From Macrobrachium rosenbergii (taxonomy: Eukaryota; Arthropoda; Malacostraca; Decapoda; Palaemonidae), in assembly GCF_040412425.1 (NCBI RefSeq), contig NC_089755.1, forward strand, positions 52,864,298-52,928,297: a DNA stretch of 64,000 nucleotides, given 5' to 3'. The notes below the pieces were generated by a model. The model saw nothing but the letters and a program-made list of their open reading frames with translations, was not told the origin of the DNA and made no database searches. The translations under genes and the position numbers were made by a program. How positions within the stretch are numbered: the first letter of the stretch is position 1; the number at the start of each line of letters is the position of its first letter. Shown here in pieces: positions 34,381 through 46,380 of this stretch.

Positions 34381-34984
34381 ATGAAAGCACTGGTCCGTGG
34401 ATGGAAGAGGGCTTGACACAACTTGCCACATATAATCACTGGTCCAGTAAAGGAAGGAAGATGTCGCAACGACATGTTATAAAACAACTTTCTAGAGGGG
34501 CGCTGAAGCTAATTAAAACACCCTACAATCACAAGTCAAAGGGAAGAAAGCAGTTTGGGTTGGACGTCAGAAAAACCAAACGAGCAGATGGGGCTGAAAC
34601 GAAGCGTCAACAAAACCACTCGTCCAGAGAGAGGAACTAAGTAGAACCTGAACCTCATGTTTGAACCACGTGATCCAATGGGAAGGTAGGGGTAGTGCGG
34701 TGAGAACCACGTCACAAAGAAATGGTCTCGCAAAAGGAAGACACGGCCAGAAATACACGTCGCAAAGGAACCGATTCACACAGGAGACGTGGACATTAAA
34801 TCAAATGTCGCAAAATAACGTGTCGAGGAGACCGGATTAGATCCATTTATCAACAAGAACAAGTCCACAGAGAGGAGGTCGGTATCTAAATCACGTCATG
34901 GGTCTACGGTAGCGTCGACGGTCCAAAAGTAGTAGTAATTTGATCCATACGTATTTTCCTTTACCTCCTCTTAGTTCTTCCTAA
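34381..34984. other. Unassigned, possibly an old diverged repeat
   Basis: Loose recurrence of acgtcgcaaa/acgtcacaaag words at 34705-34830. No gene supported. Confidence 0.45.
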
Positions 34985-35064
34985 TGAACACCATATTCTT
35001 TGGAAGCTCGAATTTCAAGTCAATGGCCCCTATGGTGGGCTTGTTCCATATGGATAGGGTTCAT

Positions 35065-35131
<67 letters not shown>

Positions 35132-35207
35132 GAACAACATATTCTTTGGAAGCTCGAATTTCAAGTCAACGGCCCCTGTGGGCTTGTTCCCTATGGATAG
35201 GGTTCAT

Positions 35208-35256
<49 letters not shown>

Positions 35257-35331
35257 GAACACCATATTCTTTGGAGGCTCGAATTTCAAGTCAACGGCCC
35301 TGTGGGCTTGTCCCATACGAATAGGGTTCAT

Positions 35332-35389
<58 letters not shown>

Positions 35390-35393
35390 TTCA
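34985..35393 (+). mobile_element. SINE B 3' end amplified as three tandem units
   Basis: Three units (34985-35129, 35130-35254, 35255-35393) each start at atgaacaccatattctttgg or a near variant, continue through aatttcaagtcaa and agggttcatctg, and end in an AAT array of different length. The shared left boundary shows local tandem duplication after insertion, not three insertions. Confidence 0.9.
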
Positions 35394-35576
35394 AGGTCTA
35401 GGAGAGGGAGGAAAAAAGGGAGGAAAGGGGGATGTAGAAGTTACCTCAGTAAATCTGAAACCACTGAATCTGTATGCATTGGTTTCTCCGTTTATAAAGT
35501 GTGGTTCTCCATTTTCAGAACAGTGTGACCGACAACATTACTATTTTCAAAGTTTAATGTCGAAAGAAGCAATTAC

Positions 35577-35812
35577 ATTATTATCCAGCTGAACTGAACT
35601 GAATATGGAATTTAAGCCAAAGGCCTAGCACTGGGACCCATGAAGTCATTCAGCGCTGAAACGGAAATTGACAGTAAAAGGTTTGAGAGGTGTAACAGGA
35701 GGAAAACCTCAAAGCAGTTGCACTACGAATCAATTGTTAGGAGAGGGTGGAAAGTAAGATGGAAGAAAGAGAATATGAAAGGAGGTACAGTAAAAGGATT
35801 ATTATCCAACTG
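35577..35812 (-). mobile_element. Family C retroposon, copy 9, with 15-bp duplication
   Basis: Flanks attattatccagctg (35577-35591) and attattatccaactg (35798-35812) match at 14 of 15. The tail aactgaactgaat is intact and the opposite end is cut off after gtacagtaaaagg. Confidence 0.87.
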
Positions 35813-36725
35813 CTAGCACAATTCTTGAGAGAGAGAGAGGACAAAAACGTAAGGCGCTCTTAAGGAAACAACTTCTGGAGATGGGCAAAATGATATTTAC
35901 GGATGATGACTTTATATACTTATACTAGAACTTCCAGAATTTTCATAAGCGAAGGATCAGCACAGAAAAAGAGAATAAATAAATCGGCAGGCATATAAAT
36001 ACTTTATATCGCCATCTCGTCTGCGAGATGAACGATCCTTAATATTTTCCACGCCTGACCATAAGGCTTGTCAAAACCATTTTCCTAAACATCTTTAGAA
36101 AACAACAGACACAAGACATGGAGAAAAAAAAATCGCAGTGAAAGGATACAGCAATATCACGATACTCGACGACCCTCCCTGTCACTGGCAAAAAAATAAA
36201 ATAAAATAAAAATAAAAAAGCCGAGAGATGCAATGACAAAAAAAAAAAAAAACACTGCCAATTATCATGTTATCTGACGACCCTTCCACCTAAGGGAATG
36301 AAATAGCACACGCGCAGAAAAAACACACACATCTTGTGATTAAAAAAAGGACGTTGCCACATATCATGTTACAGAACGACCTTCCAGACAACTGAGAGTG
36401 GAGCGATCAGAAGGGAAAGGTGATGAAATAGCCAGCAAAAAAACCTACGACAGACAGACAAATGTTGTAGATTGATAACTATAGAACCCCCGGAATGGTT
36501 GGAGGAGAGATGGATTACTGGGTTTTACGCCTAACGCCAACATGGCATTCAGCGTCGTAATGAATTAGGAATGGAGTCAGAATGAAGTTACTTGATGAAC
36601 TGAATGATGAGAGCAATAAAAAAGTCTAAGGGCAGAAACTAAAAAGTATAAAAATAAAATTTTACAATGCTAAGGGTTCCTATCCTTCGGCCTTAGGCAT
36701 ACGTGGAGAGATAAGGTAACTTGAT

Positions 36726-36729
<4 letters not shown>
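35813..36729. other. Unassigned, with a decayed repeat
   Basis: Related words (tatcatgtta, acgaccctcc, cactgcca) near 36160, 36255 and 36360 suggest three old ~100-bp units. A diverged C-like word (ggcattcagcg) lies near 36545. No gene. Confidence 0.45.
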
Positions 36730-36791
<62 letters not shown>

Positions 36792-36913
36792 ATATATTGG
36801 AAATATAGAAAAAATATTTCAGCCGACAACGATTAATGGAGAGAGAGAGAGAGAGAGAGATGAAAATTTGATACGTTGGAAATAGAGAAAAAATACTTCA
36901 GCCGACACCGATT

Positions 36914-36994
<81 letters not shown>
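36730..36994. repeat. Compound array with embedded (GA)n, 3 GA tracts
   Basis: GA arrays at 36730-36787, 36839-36860 and 36917-36994 are separated by two copies of a ~55-bp spacer with ttggaaatag and ttcagccgaca. Confidence 0.95.
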
Positions 36995-36998
<4 letters not shown>

Positions 36999-37829
36999 TG
37001 TTACCTTGTAAATGACACAAAGAATTGGCCACAACTTCATGAAGCGATCGAATATCTAGTAACTTACGTGAGAGAAGTACACCATTGGCGGGAGGCTAAG
37101 CCCAACTTACGATTTTAATAAGCAGTATGAGCAGGATTACCCAGAAGAATCCTTCTCGGTCGAAAAAAGGATCCTAGGATCGAAAGGAGGAGCATGGCGA
37201 GAGTTGGACCACGGTTTGAAGTCCCCCAAATTATTGCCTTTTCAGCGAGAGAAACCAATAATAAAAAAATAAATCCGTCATAAATTAAGCCGTGCTCTCC
37301 CTAACACGGGGAAGCTTAATCGAAAGGTAATTAATGATCGCTGCCACATTCACATTTAAATTGGATGAAGCATGGACAGGCTCCTTGTGCAGATAACTTC
37401 CACGACTCTAGCAGATTCATAAACCTACCCATACGGAAAACTCAACCGCAGCATATGAAACCCCTACACACACACAAATTATTGGGCCCTCCCTTCCAAT
37501 ACCTCTGTGGCTCCATGTATCTATGCCTTTTTCGATCTTCCTCTACCTCATTTCTCCCTGTACCTCTGATTCACAAAAAATTTCCACCTATCTGTTTCCA
37601 TGTACGTTTTCTATGAATAAGTCACCCCTACGCCTCACTATATGCTGTGGATATTTTTTGTTTTTCGTTCTCAGCCTAAAGCGTCTATATTCCTTCTACC
37701 TTTCTGACCTTGGCCATTCTAAAAGCAATTTACTTCATTATCATTACCAACTTAAAGCCACTTACTTCATTACGTTAAGACAGAGAGAGAAAACAGTTGC
37801 GACAAACAATATGTGTGTTATGTATATGA

Positions 37830-37830
<1 letters not shown>
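36995..37830. other. Unassigned, no gene seen
   Basis: Frames of 83 and 126 aa overlap in different frames near 37365-37903. They resemble no family and the longer one runs into the TA array. Confidence 0.5.
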
Positions 37831-37908
<78 letters not shown>

Positions 37909-38018
37909 TCAACACACAATCACGTGTGGAACAGAAATAAATTTCTGATTCACATAAGGATCAAACCAGGTCTTTCAGTTGAAAGACCAGGGTTCGATCC
38001 TGACGTGAGTCAGAAATA

Positions 38019-38087
<69 letters not shown>

Positions 38088-38165
38088 CCTCATAATAAAT
38101 ATATATATGTATATATACATATATATTACAGTATGTATACATACATATATATATATATACACACA
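37831..38165. repeat. (TA)n and (CA)n microsatellites around a palindrome
   Basis: TA array 37831-37902, CA array 38022-38053 and TA-rich repeats 38054-38165 enclose the tRNA-like palindrome at 37941-38017. Confidence 0.93.
37941..38017. mobile_element. Palindromic pair of tRNA-like fragments (family E)
   Basis: The right half reads tgaaagaccagggttcgatc (B-box region). The left half is its diverged reverse complement, joined at ggtctttca/tgaaagacc. Both halves extend outward to a cagaaat-type end. The same fragment occurs once, in tRNA-like context, at 60189-60300. Confidence 0.7.
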
Positions 38166-38563
38166 TACATACAAAACCTAGATGCCTTTCCCTCGTAGAC
38201 TACGTGCTTCATGAAGGCGTTGTCCAACAAGACACAGTACTTTGAGTAAGGTTTTCTAACACCACAACCTGTTCCAACGCCAGCTGCAACCCACCACAAT
38301 AAAGTACCAGGACTGTAATTCATAAGTCCCTCTACTAGTCAGCCATGAACCCTTACTAAGTCATGCTCGGCATCGTTTCTCTCACTTGAACGAGGAAAAA
38401 CGTGACTAGGCAGATGCTGTTAATTGAGCTTCAACGGGTCGGACCACCAACTGTTTTAATAGCCATCTCTCATAACCGTCCTCACTGTGGTAACAATTGC
38501 GACAGTTATGAGGCTAGATGACGTATGAAGATGTTATTACGCTAATGAAGAGAGTACTTATCT

Positions 38564-38568
<5 letters not shown>
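38166..38568. other. Unassigned, no gene seen
   Basis: Nothing supportable. Confidence 0.5.

Positions 38569-38620
<52 letters not shown>
38569..38620. repeat. (GA)n microsatellite
   Basis: GA array followed shortly by a C-run (38634-38643). Confidence 0.95.
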
Positions 38621-38621
<1 letters not shown>

Positions 38622-39358
38622 AAGTTCTCGGTGCCCCCCCCCCCTTCACCCTTCCTTCTGTGTATGGAGATGTGACTGGTCCCCAAATCTCATAACACAG
38701 GAAACTTATAACTTATCTATTATTAGTCTTGTCATTATTATCTGATGCCCCAACAAGCCTTTTATATGTAGACTGATATTCCCTTCTGACAAAATGTTGT
38801 CCCACAGAACGTGTAGAGTGGATTACGGTGGAGAAAACTGGACTTTTCTCATTCTCAGAGTGTCTGACGCGTCGCGAATCTATACGCGTCCTTGCGAAAG
38901 GTATAAATATAGTGCTACTTTACAGCACCTCCAGAGAATCGTACAAGAATCGCATGCCACTGAATGCAATGAATCAGTAAAGAATTAGAAATGTTCTCAT
39001 ACTGATGTCTTGGTTGTTTCTGGGCGTGACTTAGCCTATGAAAAAGTCCTTGCCGTCTGAGCTGGTGCACCTTTTTCTTGTGAACTTAACAATGGCAAAT
39101 CGAAGGTTTATCACAGACTTATCGTTTGCAGCGACACATAATCGCCATTGGGGCTGATTCCTAGCATTTGTAAACTGCCGATCACAACCTAGCTAGAACG
39201 CAGCCATTTGCAAAATGAAAAATCTAATCTTCCTTACTCATGGTGTTGCATGTAAACGGTACAAGGTAAACATGCAACAAGCCACGGACAGATCTGGAAC
39301 AAGACATTTAGATAAGAACGAGCAATCTCATCCACAACTGCAAGGGACGAAGAATAAT

Positions 39359-39362
<4 letters not shown>
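38621..39362. other. Unassigned, no gene seen
   Basis: Short frames only, without known motifs. Confidence 0.5.

Positions 39363-39420
<58 letters not shown>
39363..39420. repeat. (CT)n microsatellite
   Basis: CT array. Frames passing through it are artefacts. Confidence 0.96.
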
Positions 39421-39422
<2 letters not shown>

Positions 39423-40395
39423 ACACGACCTAGATCCAAAATGTGGCAGCCGGATACCAAGGGAGTTGATGTGGATGAGGGGTCCACTTGCCAAAATCTG
39501 AAGAACCCGTAACGGCGCGTGTAATTTGGACTCCACAACTGCTAACAGTCCTCCCTCTATGAAATAAAGGGCAGCCCATTCGTCGCTACCACCACCAGTC
39601 CTGGTTTTCCCGCACATCAAAATCGTAATAGTCAGCCAGTTTAGTTAGTGATGTACTCTTCTAAAAAAAAAAAAAAACAAAGCATAAGACAGATTTAACG
39701 GCTCTTGGTGAACTGGTCCTCGTTCACACAGAACAAAAATGCACGCCAGAGCAAGAAGCTAAACAAAACACAGAGCGTCGAGAATTTTCTAAAGTCTGAT
39801 AATGATATAAATAGTATAAGTATAGAAATAAACAAGGCGAGTCAGTTGAGAACTTAATAATAATGCTGCCACCACGAAACATCATCCCTCCCAGTAAACA
39901 CATGAATTATGAATGTCGACCTTGCCCACGGGTATATCATAAGCCCTCCAGTTAGTCCTTCTTACATACGGCTAACTCGACTGAACAACCAACAATTTGA
40001 CTGAAACCGCAATCATCAATAATTAAGGTATAACCTGTTAAATTAATCAGCGCATCAACGTCATATTTTTTACCAATATTTGTCAATATGAAGATTGTAA
40101 ATCGACGGAAACCTGTACCTCTGATAACGAGCAAGGTGGAATTGACGGCAAAAAAATCTTCGGCTCAAGAATAGATTTTGACCAAATAGTCTTAAAAAGT
40201 TCACCTGAAGAATATGAATACCTGTTTGATTTCATTTGATCAAGCCTTACTGCCCCCTCACCATCAACAGCCCCCAACCCTCTTTCTTGGGACATACTGG
40301 TGACATCTACGTATTCACAGACCCAAGTGAAATCATGGCCTGTAACTGTATTTGATGGCTGAAGTCGTAATTTCAACTACAACATGCACATCATC
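39421..40395. other. Unassigned, no gene seen
   Basis: A-run at 39664-39676. No gene, RNA or repeat recognised. Confidence 0.5.
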
Positions 40396-40410
40396 ATGAT
40401 ATTTAGGATG

Positions 40411-40464
<54 letters not shown>

Positions 40465-40589
40465 CTCTAAGAAGACAGGCATTATCATTATTTTTAGGAT
40501 AATAACAATAATAATAATAATATAATAATAATAATAATAATAATAACAATAATAATGCTCTAAGAAGACAGGCATTATCATTAACTTTA

Positions 40590-40652
<63 letters not shown>

Positions 40653-40690
40653 GCTCTAGGAGGGCAGGCATCATCATTAACTTTAGGATG

Positions 40691-40738
<48 letters not shown>

Positions 40739-40740
40739 GT
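40396..40740. repeat. Compound array with embedded (AAT)n, 4 AAT tracts
   Basis: AAT tracts alternate with a short spacer (gctctaagaagacaggcatt, then atcattaactttagg). The third spacer has diverged (ctaggagggcaggcatca). One AAT tract carries AAC interruptions. Confidence 0.94.
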
Positions 40741-41046
40741 TAAGCAAGAAACAGCTTCCATTTCAATGTAAATCCCATAAAAAAATTAGTTGCATCATAA
40801 AACAGTCACAGAGGTTTCCTCAAAGACGGCGCAGGCCCGGGTGGCATCACGTTTCCTTGGCCAAAAATTGCGCCCTGTCAATCAGCCGTTGTCCACCAAT
40901 TTATAAGTGAGCATATACACACTACTGCTGAAGGTCAAGAAAAAACAGCCGGGGTCTAACAGCTTCACCCTAGCTGAGAAACCCGAAGGCTTTATCCTTC
41001 CGGGGCCACCTCCTCCAAAGGGGAAGGAGGCGAGTGGTCAGAACAA
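40741..41046. other. Unassigned, no gene seen
   Basis: Somewhat GC-richer than its surroundings. No feature recognised. Confidence 0.45.
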
Positions 41047-41331
41047 GTTAAGTACACCTTAGTTTTACCAGACCACTGAGCTCACTGAGGAGCTGATTAA
41101 CAGCTCTCCTAGGGCTGGCCCGAAGGATTAGACTTATTTTACGTGGCTAAGAACCAATTGGTTACTTAGCAACGGGACCTACAGCCTATTGCGGAATCCG
41201 AACCACATTATAGCGAGAAATTAATTTCTATCACCAGAAATAAATTCCTCTAACTCTTCATCAGCCTGCCGGAGGCTCGAACTCGGGCCTGGCGAGTGCT
41301 AGTCCACGGCTCTAGCGACTCGCCCAACGAA
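41047..41331 (-). mobile_element. SINE A, copy 4, full length
   Basis: The tRNA-like head at the right end reads gggcgagtcgctagagccgt (A-box region) and cccgagttcgagcctcc (B box) on the minus strand. The body and 3' end are as in the other copies, with a short local insertion near 41085-41095. Confidence 0.92.
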
Positions 41332-41353
41332 GAGCTGTGGCAAAAAAAAAAAA

Positions 41354-41354
<1 letters not shown>

Positions 41355-41393
<39 letters not shown>

Positions 41394-41968
41394 TCAGTAA
41401 AAATTATACATCCTCCGAAATCCCGCTTTCTTGATAAACAAGATATAATTACAAACGAGAGACAAAAACGTTGGCAACAAAAAGATAAAGAGGATATCCC
41501 AACAATTTCAGCGAGTCATCTCAAAAAGATATCACAGGCGAAATGGAAGGATGTGACTGTCGTTGCTGTTGTCATTTTTACTGCGCTCTGAGGCTCCAGT
41601 TTAGATTTCACATGATAAGCCAAGTTTGGGACAAAACGCCAAGAACCCTGATTCATGGACCAGAAAGGGCATCAGTCACGTTTTAGCAATATCATTCGGC
41701 TTTTATTGACGACCATCGAATCGTTCTTTACTGGGCGGTTGGTCGGCCGATCTTATCTCACTTACTAGGTTTTTTATCTTAACTGATTGATTGGTCTTTT
41801 CTTGCTAACTGACTGAGTGAGTAAGTGTGGGACTGATTTTGACAGACATATCTAATGTATTCTGAAGCTGGGTTCAAAAACGTGTATACATACACGAATG
41901 CATAGCATTTCACTGTTTTTCTATGAAGACCGTAAAAGTATTTGAATAATGTTACTTTAGGATTTATG
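41355..41968. other. (GA)n then unassigned sequence
   Basis: GA array at 41355-41389, preceded by an A-run. The rest to 41968 shows nothing supportable. Confidence 0.55.
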
Positions 41969-41977
41969 TATGTATAT

Positions 41978-42062
<85 letters not shown>

Positions 42063-42085
42063 CACATACATATATATACAAATAT
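41969..42085. repeat. (TA)n microsatellite
   Basis: TA array with TATGTA borders on both sides. Confidence 0.95.
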
Positions 42086-42282
42086 ATCATTAGGAGGACT
42101 GACAGTTCAAACTTATAGATCTATAATGTAAATCTATTACGGAGAATATGCATCCCGATCATCATAGTGTAAACATTACGAGTCCTCTTGATGGGAAATA
42201 AGTTTTCCTGTAATCTTGGCTTATTTCTGTTACAGACGTACACTGAAGATGAAGAATCTCCTTCCTATCAATATACACAAAG

Positions 42283-42291
<9 letters not shown>

Positions 42292-42345
<54 letters not shown>
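42292..42345. repeat. (CT)n microsatellite
   Basis: CT array. Confidence 0.96.
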
Positions 42346-42346
<1 letters not shown>

Positions 42347-42387
42347 ACACTGCGCTTCCTACCACTCGCCACAGAGCGAATGGGATG

Positions 42388-42598
42388 GAATGGAACATAG
42401 GGTTTAGTCCAAAGGCCAAGAGCTGGGACCTATGAGGTCATTCACTGCTGAAAGGAAAACTGAGAGTAAAAGGCTTGAAAGGTGTAACAGGAGGAAAACC
42501 TCGCATTTGCACGGCGAAACAATTACTGTTAGGAGAGGGTTGACAGCAAGATGGAAGAAAGATAATATGTACGGGGGGACAGCAAAAGGAACGCCGTC
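42388..42598 (-). mobile_element. Family C retroposon, copy 10
   Basis: The tail-side pentamers gggatggaatggaacat precede the body (gtccaaaggccaag, gtaacaggaggaaaacctcg). It is truncated at about 42598. Confidence 0.85.
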
Positions 42599-44631
42599 TC
42601 GTAAGTATAAGCGGACCTCCGGAGGGTATAGCATTACAAACCTAGAAAAGTTTATGCCTGAACGTCCAACCACTTTTGCAAGGAGGTAAAATGTTTTATC
42701 CTTACAAAGCAGCTACATTCTCGCTAGACCGAAGGGGTCTTTCTTGTATGCACTGCAGCATCTGAAGTTAATTGCAGCGTTTTACGTAAGACCCTTAACA
42801 TTATTCAGGGTTGTTGGTTGAAATTAAGCCGGTCGTTTTAAACGAGTCTGCCTGTTGCTGTCAACCTTTAATCACTGGTTCCACGGATCAAGATATTCAT
42901 CTAGCATAAAAGGGGAGAGTTTCCATGACGTAAGTGCCATGTTTCTCAGTATCGCATGAGCGGACTTCAAGGATCGTTTTCTTGGTAAACAAACGAACTA
43001 AAAATAACCCATGTTTACACTAACCAGTGTTTACACTAAGCAGTGTTTATACTATTCAAATGACTGCGTTTCTGTTTACTTATTCTGTAATGGCACCAGA
43101 GCGAATCACTAAAAACAAGAGTTGTATTGCACAATTGCAGCTAAGCGATGACTGGGACCACGATAACAAATTTGGCCATGAGGTAATGCGTCCATTTCAA
43201 CAGCATGATGTAATTTACCGGGAAATATTCCAGGAGGTTCCTAATACTCCATTTTGCTTTACCATAACCAAAAGTGGACGCGATATGAACAATGTTACAG
43301 ATATTTTTACTTTTATAACAGTGTACTTCATATTATTTGATTGCTCTAGTGTTAAAATGAATTCAAAATATTCTGTGCTTCGATTTTATTTCTACTCTTG
43401 TTATTCTAATCTAGAATGCTCTAAAACATATTCAACTCTCCTTTATCGCCGATGTTAAACTATCAAATATTTATACACTTGACTTTATCACCAGTTTTTA
43501 TTGTAATTCCGTCACGACATTACTTTTGAAAATTTCACCACCTTGTCTTTAATACTGATGATGTTGACGTTTCAATCTAAATATAAAAGGAAATATGTCT
43601 AAGTTTGCCTTACACTTAATACACCTACAATGTCGTCTAATACTGCATAATTTTGAATACCTTTGGTTAAACAATTGACTTACCGCAGCTTCACTGCTTC
43701 GCAACGAGTTAACACTTTCTCACACACACACACACACACACCAAGAATACACGTTTTAAAATGAATATTGTTCGCGGAAATCTCTCAAATCCAAGTCTGG
43801 CATGTAAAAGGGCATTATTACCCGCGCGCAAGACAAATTTTCAGGCATATAAAAATAAAAAAGGTTTCATCCATAACAAAAATTTCTTACCCAAACGCAT
43901 CCCGGAAAGTCTCATCCCCACAAAACAATCATCCTTTGAAAATTTCCAATCCCAAAAACGTGCCTCTATAATGTTCAATATCCAAAATACAGACACAGGA
44001 TAAAAACACCGTATCCAGAATATACTTCACGTTTACGAGGCAAACAAAACGCACCTGCCCAGAAAAAAAAGCCCGACCAGGAAAAAATGAGAAACATTTT
44101 TTTGTTAAATTCACCACAACTTTTTTCAAACCTCAAATAACACAAACCGAAAAAAAAAATCTTACTAACGAACAAAAACACCCTCACAATTATAAGCAGA
44201 ATTCCTCGCCAATCAAACATTCCCCGCCGTCTCTAATAATAAAAAAAAAAAACACCCTGACGTATACGGAGGAAGAACGAAGTACCTTGTACGAACACCG
44301 AACCGCGATAAGGTCTACATAATCTGACATCATGCAATCCCCCGATTTTTCGGATAATTTTCCTTCACCTGTCGTAACACCGAACTGCGCCACGCTTCGC
44401 TTCCCTAGACGACTTCAAGGCGATGGCTGGCCGTCCGTAATCTTTTAAGACACACGTACGGATCTGCAGTCGTTTCCTTGTCATATAGGGGACGGGGCAC
44501 CACGGAAACCTGGTGGATTTTCAAAACAAATTCCAAAACACGATCCAAAACTTTTTTTTTTTTTTTTTTTTTGCTGCCCTGCTCACGTAATCTCTTGTCG
44601 AATAATTAAAGGTCATCGACGCCATTCTTTG

Positions 44632-44632
<1 letters not shown>
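42599..44632. other. Longest stretch without an identified repeat
   Basis: About 2 kb with few simple repeats (CA at 43723-43741, T-run at 44551-44572). A 143-aa frame at 43027-43458 has no domain I can name, is AT-rich toward its end, and has no visible splice or promoter context. Probably non-coding. The part 43740-44240 is A/C-rich. Confidence 0.4.
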
Positions 44633-44721
<89 letters not shown>

Positions 44722-44826
44722 GTCAGGGAATTTCTGGCATATGCATCTGACATCCCGGATAATACACAGTTTAAGAACGCCCGTGATCTGAAAGGCTTTC
44801 TATATTATGTATATCTATATCAATCC

Positions 44827-44904
<78 letters not shown>
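44633..44904. repeat. (CA)n/(TA)n microsatellites, two blocks
   Basis: CA 44633-44654 and TA 44655-44720, a ~108-bp spacer, then TA 44829-44903 followed by GT repeats. Confidence 0.95.
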
Positions 44905-44906
<2 letters not shown>

Positions 44907-45604
44907 TGTGTGTGCGCGTGCTCATATATATGTATATATAAATATGTGTGTAAAACAATAAACCTCTCTCTCTCCCAACAGATGGACAGATAGAGAGACA
45001 TTTCACAACACCCTGCAGTTCAACAAGCGTTCGAACTTAAACGACGACCTGGCCAGCCAAATGAAATTCACCCAACACCTTATTAGCCCAGAAAAGGCCC
45101 CCGCACTGATATAACCACGACCCGCACGCCACAGCCAACCGCCCCCCCCCCCTTGCCCCTCCAGCCCAAAACGTGGTTATACAAGTCGCCCTCCCAGATC
45201 CTTCCAAACGAATTAGAGAGACTACAGCGAGATGGCCTAAAACTTACAGGGGCTACACAATCCGGTCCGGTGTGATAACACTCACCCGATCACTCGATAC
45301 ATAATTGGCTCTTGTGCGGTACAAATGAGACAGCGATCCGACGCGTTAAAAAATACGGACCGCTAATTGATGGGTGGCCTGGAAACCCGCTGCCTTATCT
45401 CGACCGAAATAGCTCTGCTCTGGCCCCAAATTTCTAGCGTGGGTCCCACGGGGACCGGAGAAGCAGAAACGTCGAATCCGAAACCTACGACCACGGGGCT
45501 TTCGCTTCGAATATAACTGCGTATTCGACCGGGCGGCGTGATGACTTGGTTATCTGTCAATGCGATTACTCCGTACTACCACCCTCCCGTATAATTAAAG
45601 GTTG

Positions 45605-45605
<1 letters not shown>
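44905..45605. other. Unassigned, no gene seen
   Basis: Relatively GC-rich for the window, with a C-run at 45143-45152. No coding region recognised. Confidence 0.5.

Positions 45606-45651
<46 letters not shown>
45606..45651. repeat. (ATT)n microsatellite
   Basis: ATT array immediately left of the 92-bp palindrome. Confidence 0.96.
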
Positions 45652-45652
<1 letters not shown>

Positions 45653-45744
45653 GTATATCAGGTCCACAATAATATTCAGTGGTGAATTATTGTTGATTTT
45701 CTAAAAATAATTCACCACTGAATATTATTATGGACCTGATATAC
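45653..45744. mobile_element. 92-bp near-perfect foldback
   Basis: The arms 45653-45691 and 45706-45744 (outer end gtatatcaggtcca) are reverse complements with one visible mismatch, around a 14-bp loop. It lies between two ATT arrays. A tiny MITE or snapback. Confidence 0.75.
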
Positions 45745-45780
45745 AGCATATCCCGTTCTCGATCTAGAGGAGAAAGACCT

Positions 45781-45781
45781 A

Positions 45782-45829
<48 letters not shown>

Positions 45830-46050
45830 TCAGTAAATGACACCTATTCGCATGGAACAAGCACACCAAAGGGGCCATGTACTTGAAATTCAAGCTTCCA
45901 AAGAATGTCGGTTTCAACCTCCCACCGCAGACCCCACAACGCAGCAGTAACTGATCATAATACAGAGCCGGTGATTATTCATCGCCCTGGGGGAGACGCG
46001 AACTCGCGATATCTGAGTGGCATCCGCGACACTAACCACCACACTGTCTC
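45781..46050 (-). mobile_element. SINE B, copy 2, with (ATT)n tail
   Basis: Same layout as 16505-16780: ATT array (45781-45829) at the 3' end, body with acttgaaattcaagcttcca, and B-box-like gcgagttcgcgtctc on the minus strand. The head is more diverged near 46035. Confidence 0.83.
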
Positions 46051-46133
46051 AGAATCAGTTTGCTCATTCACTGGTAAACTTGCCAACGTCAGCAAAGTAA
46101 CTGGCTAAGTGTGACAGCAAATGTGATGGCTCA

Positions 46134-46380
46134 TATACTGCTCTAAAATTGAAAACTGCAGTATCTGCAAAACTTTCGAAATTGAGATATGCCACCTATT
46201 GGGCTCGTGAAACACATGTTACTGCCGTTTCAGAAAGATTCTTCAGTGCTTTCCACGCGTATTTAGGGGAGTCCCATTTGCAGTATCTGAAAAATCACTA
46301 GTCAGGCAAGGGAGTATCTACCATTTTTCTCAGTTTTGTATTTTTGCAGATACTGCAGTCTTCCATTTTAGGGCAGTATA
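46134..46380. mobile_element. 247-bp inverted-repeat element, possible TA duplication
   Basis: The arms 46134-46173 and 46341-46380 are reverse complements with about four mismatches (gactgcagtatctgcaaa type core). Similarity continues weakly inward. The ends TATACTGC...GCAGTATA fit insertion at TA. No coding capacity. Confidence 0.7.

Noticed and set aside
43027..43458. 143-aa open frame as a host gene or exon
   Set aside because: No recognisable domain, AT-rich, no splice or promoter context. It could be chance. Only transcript evidence would change this.
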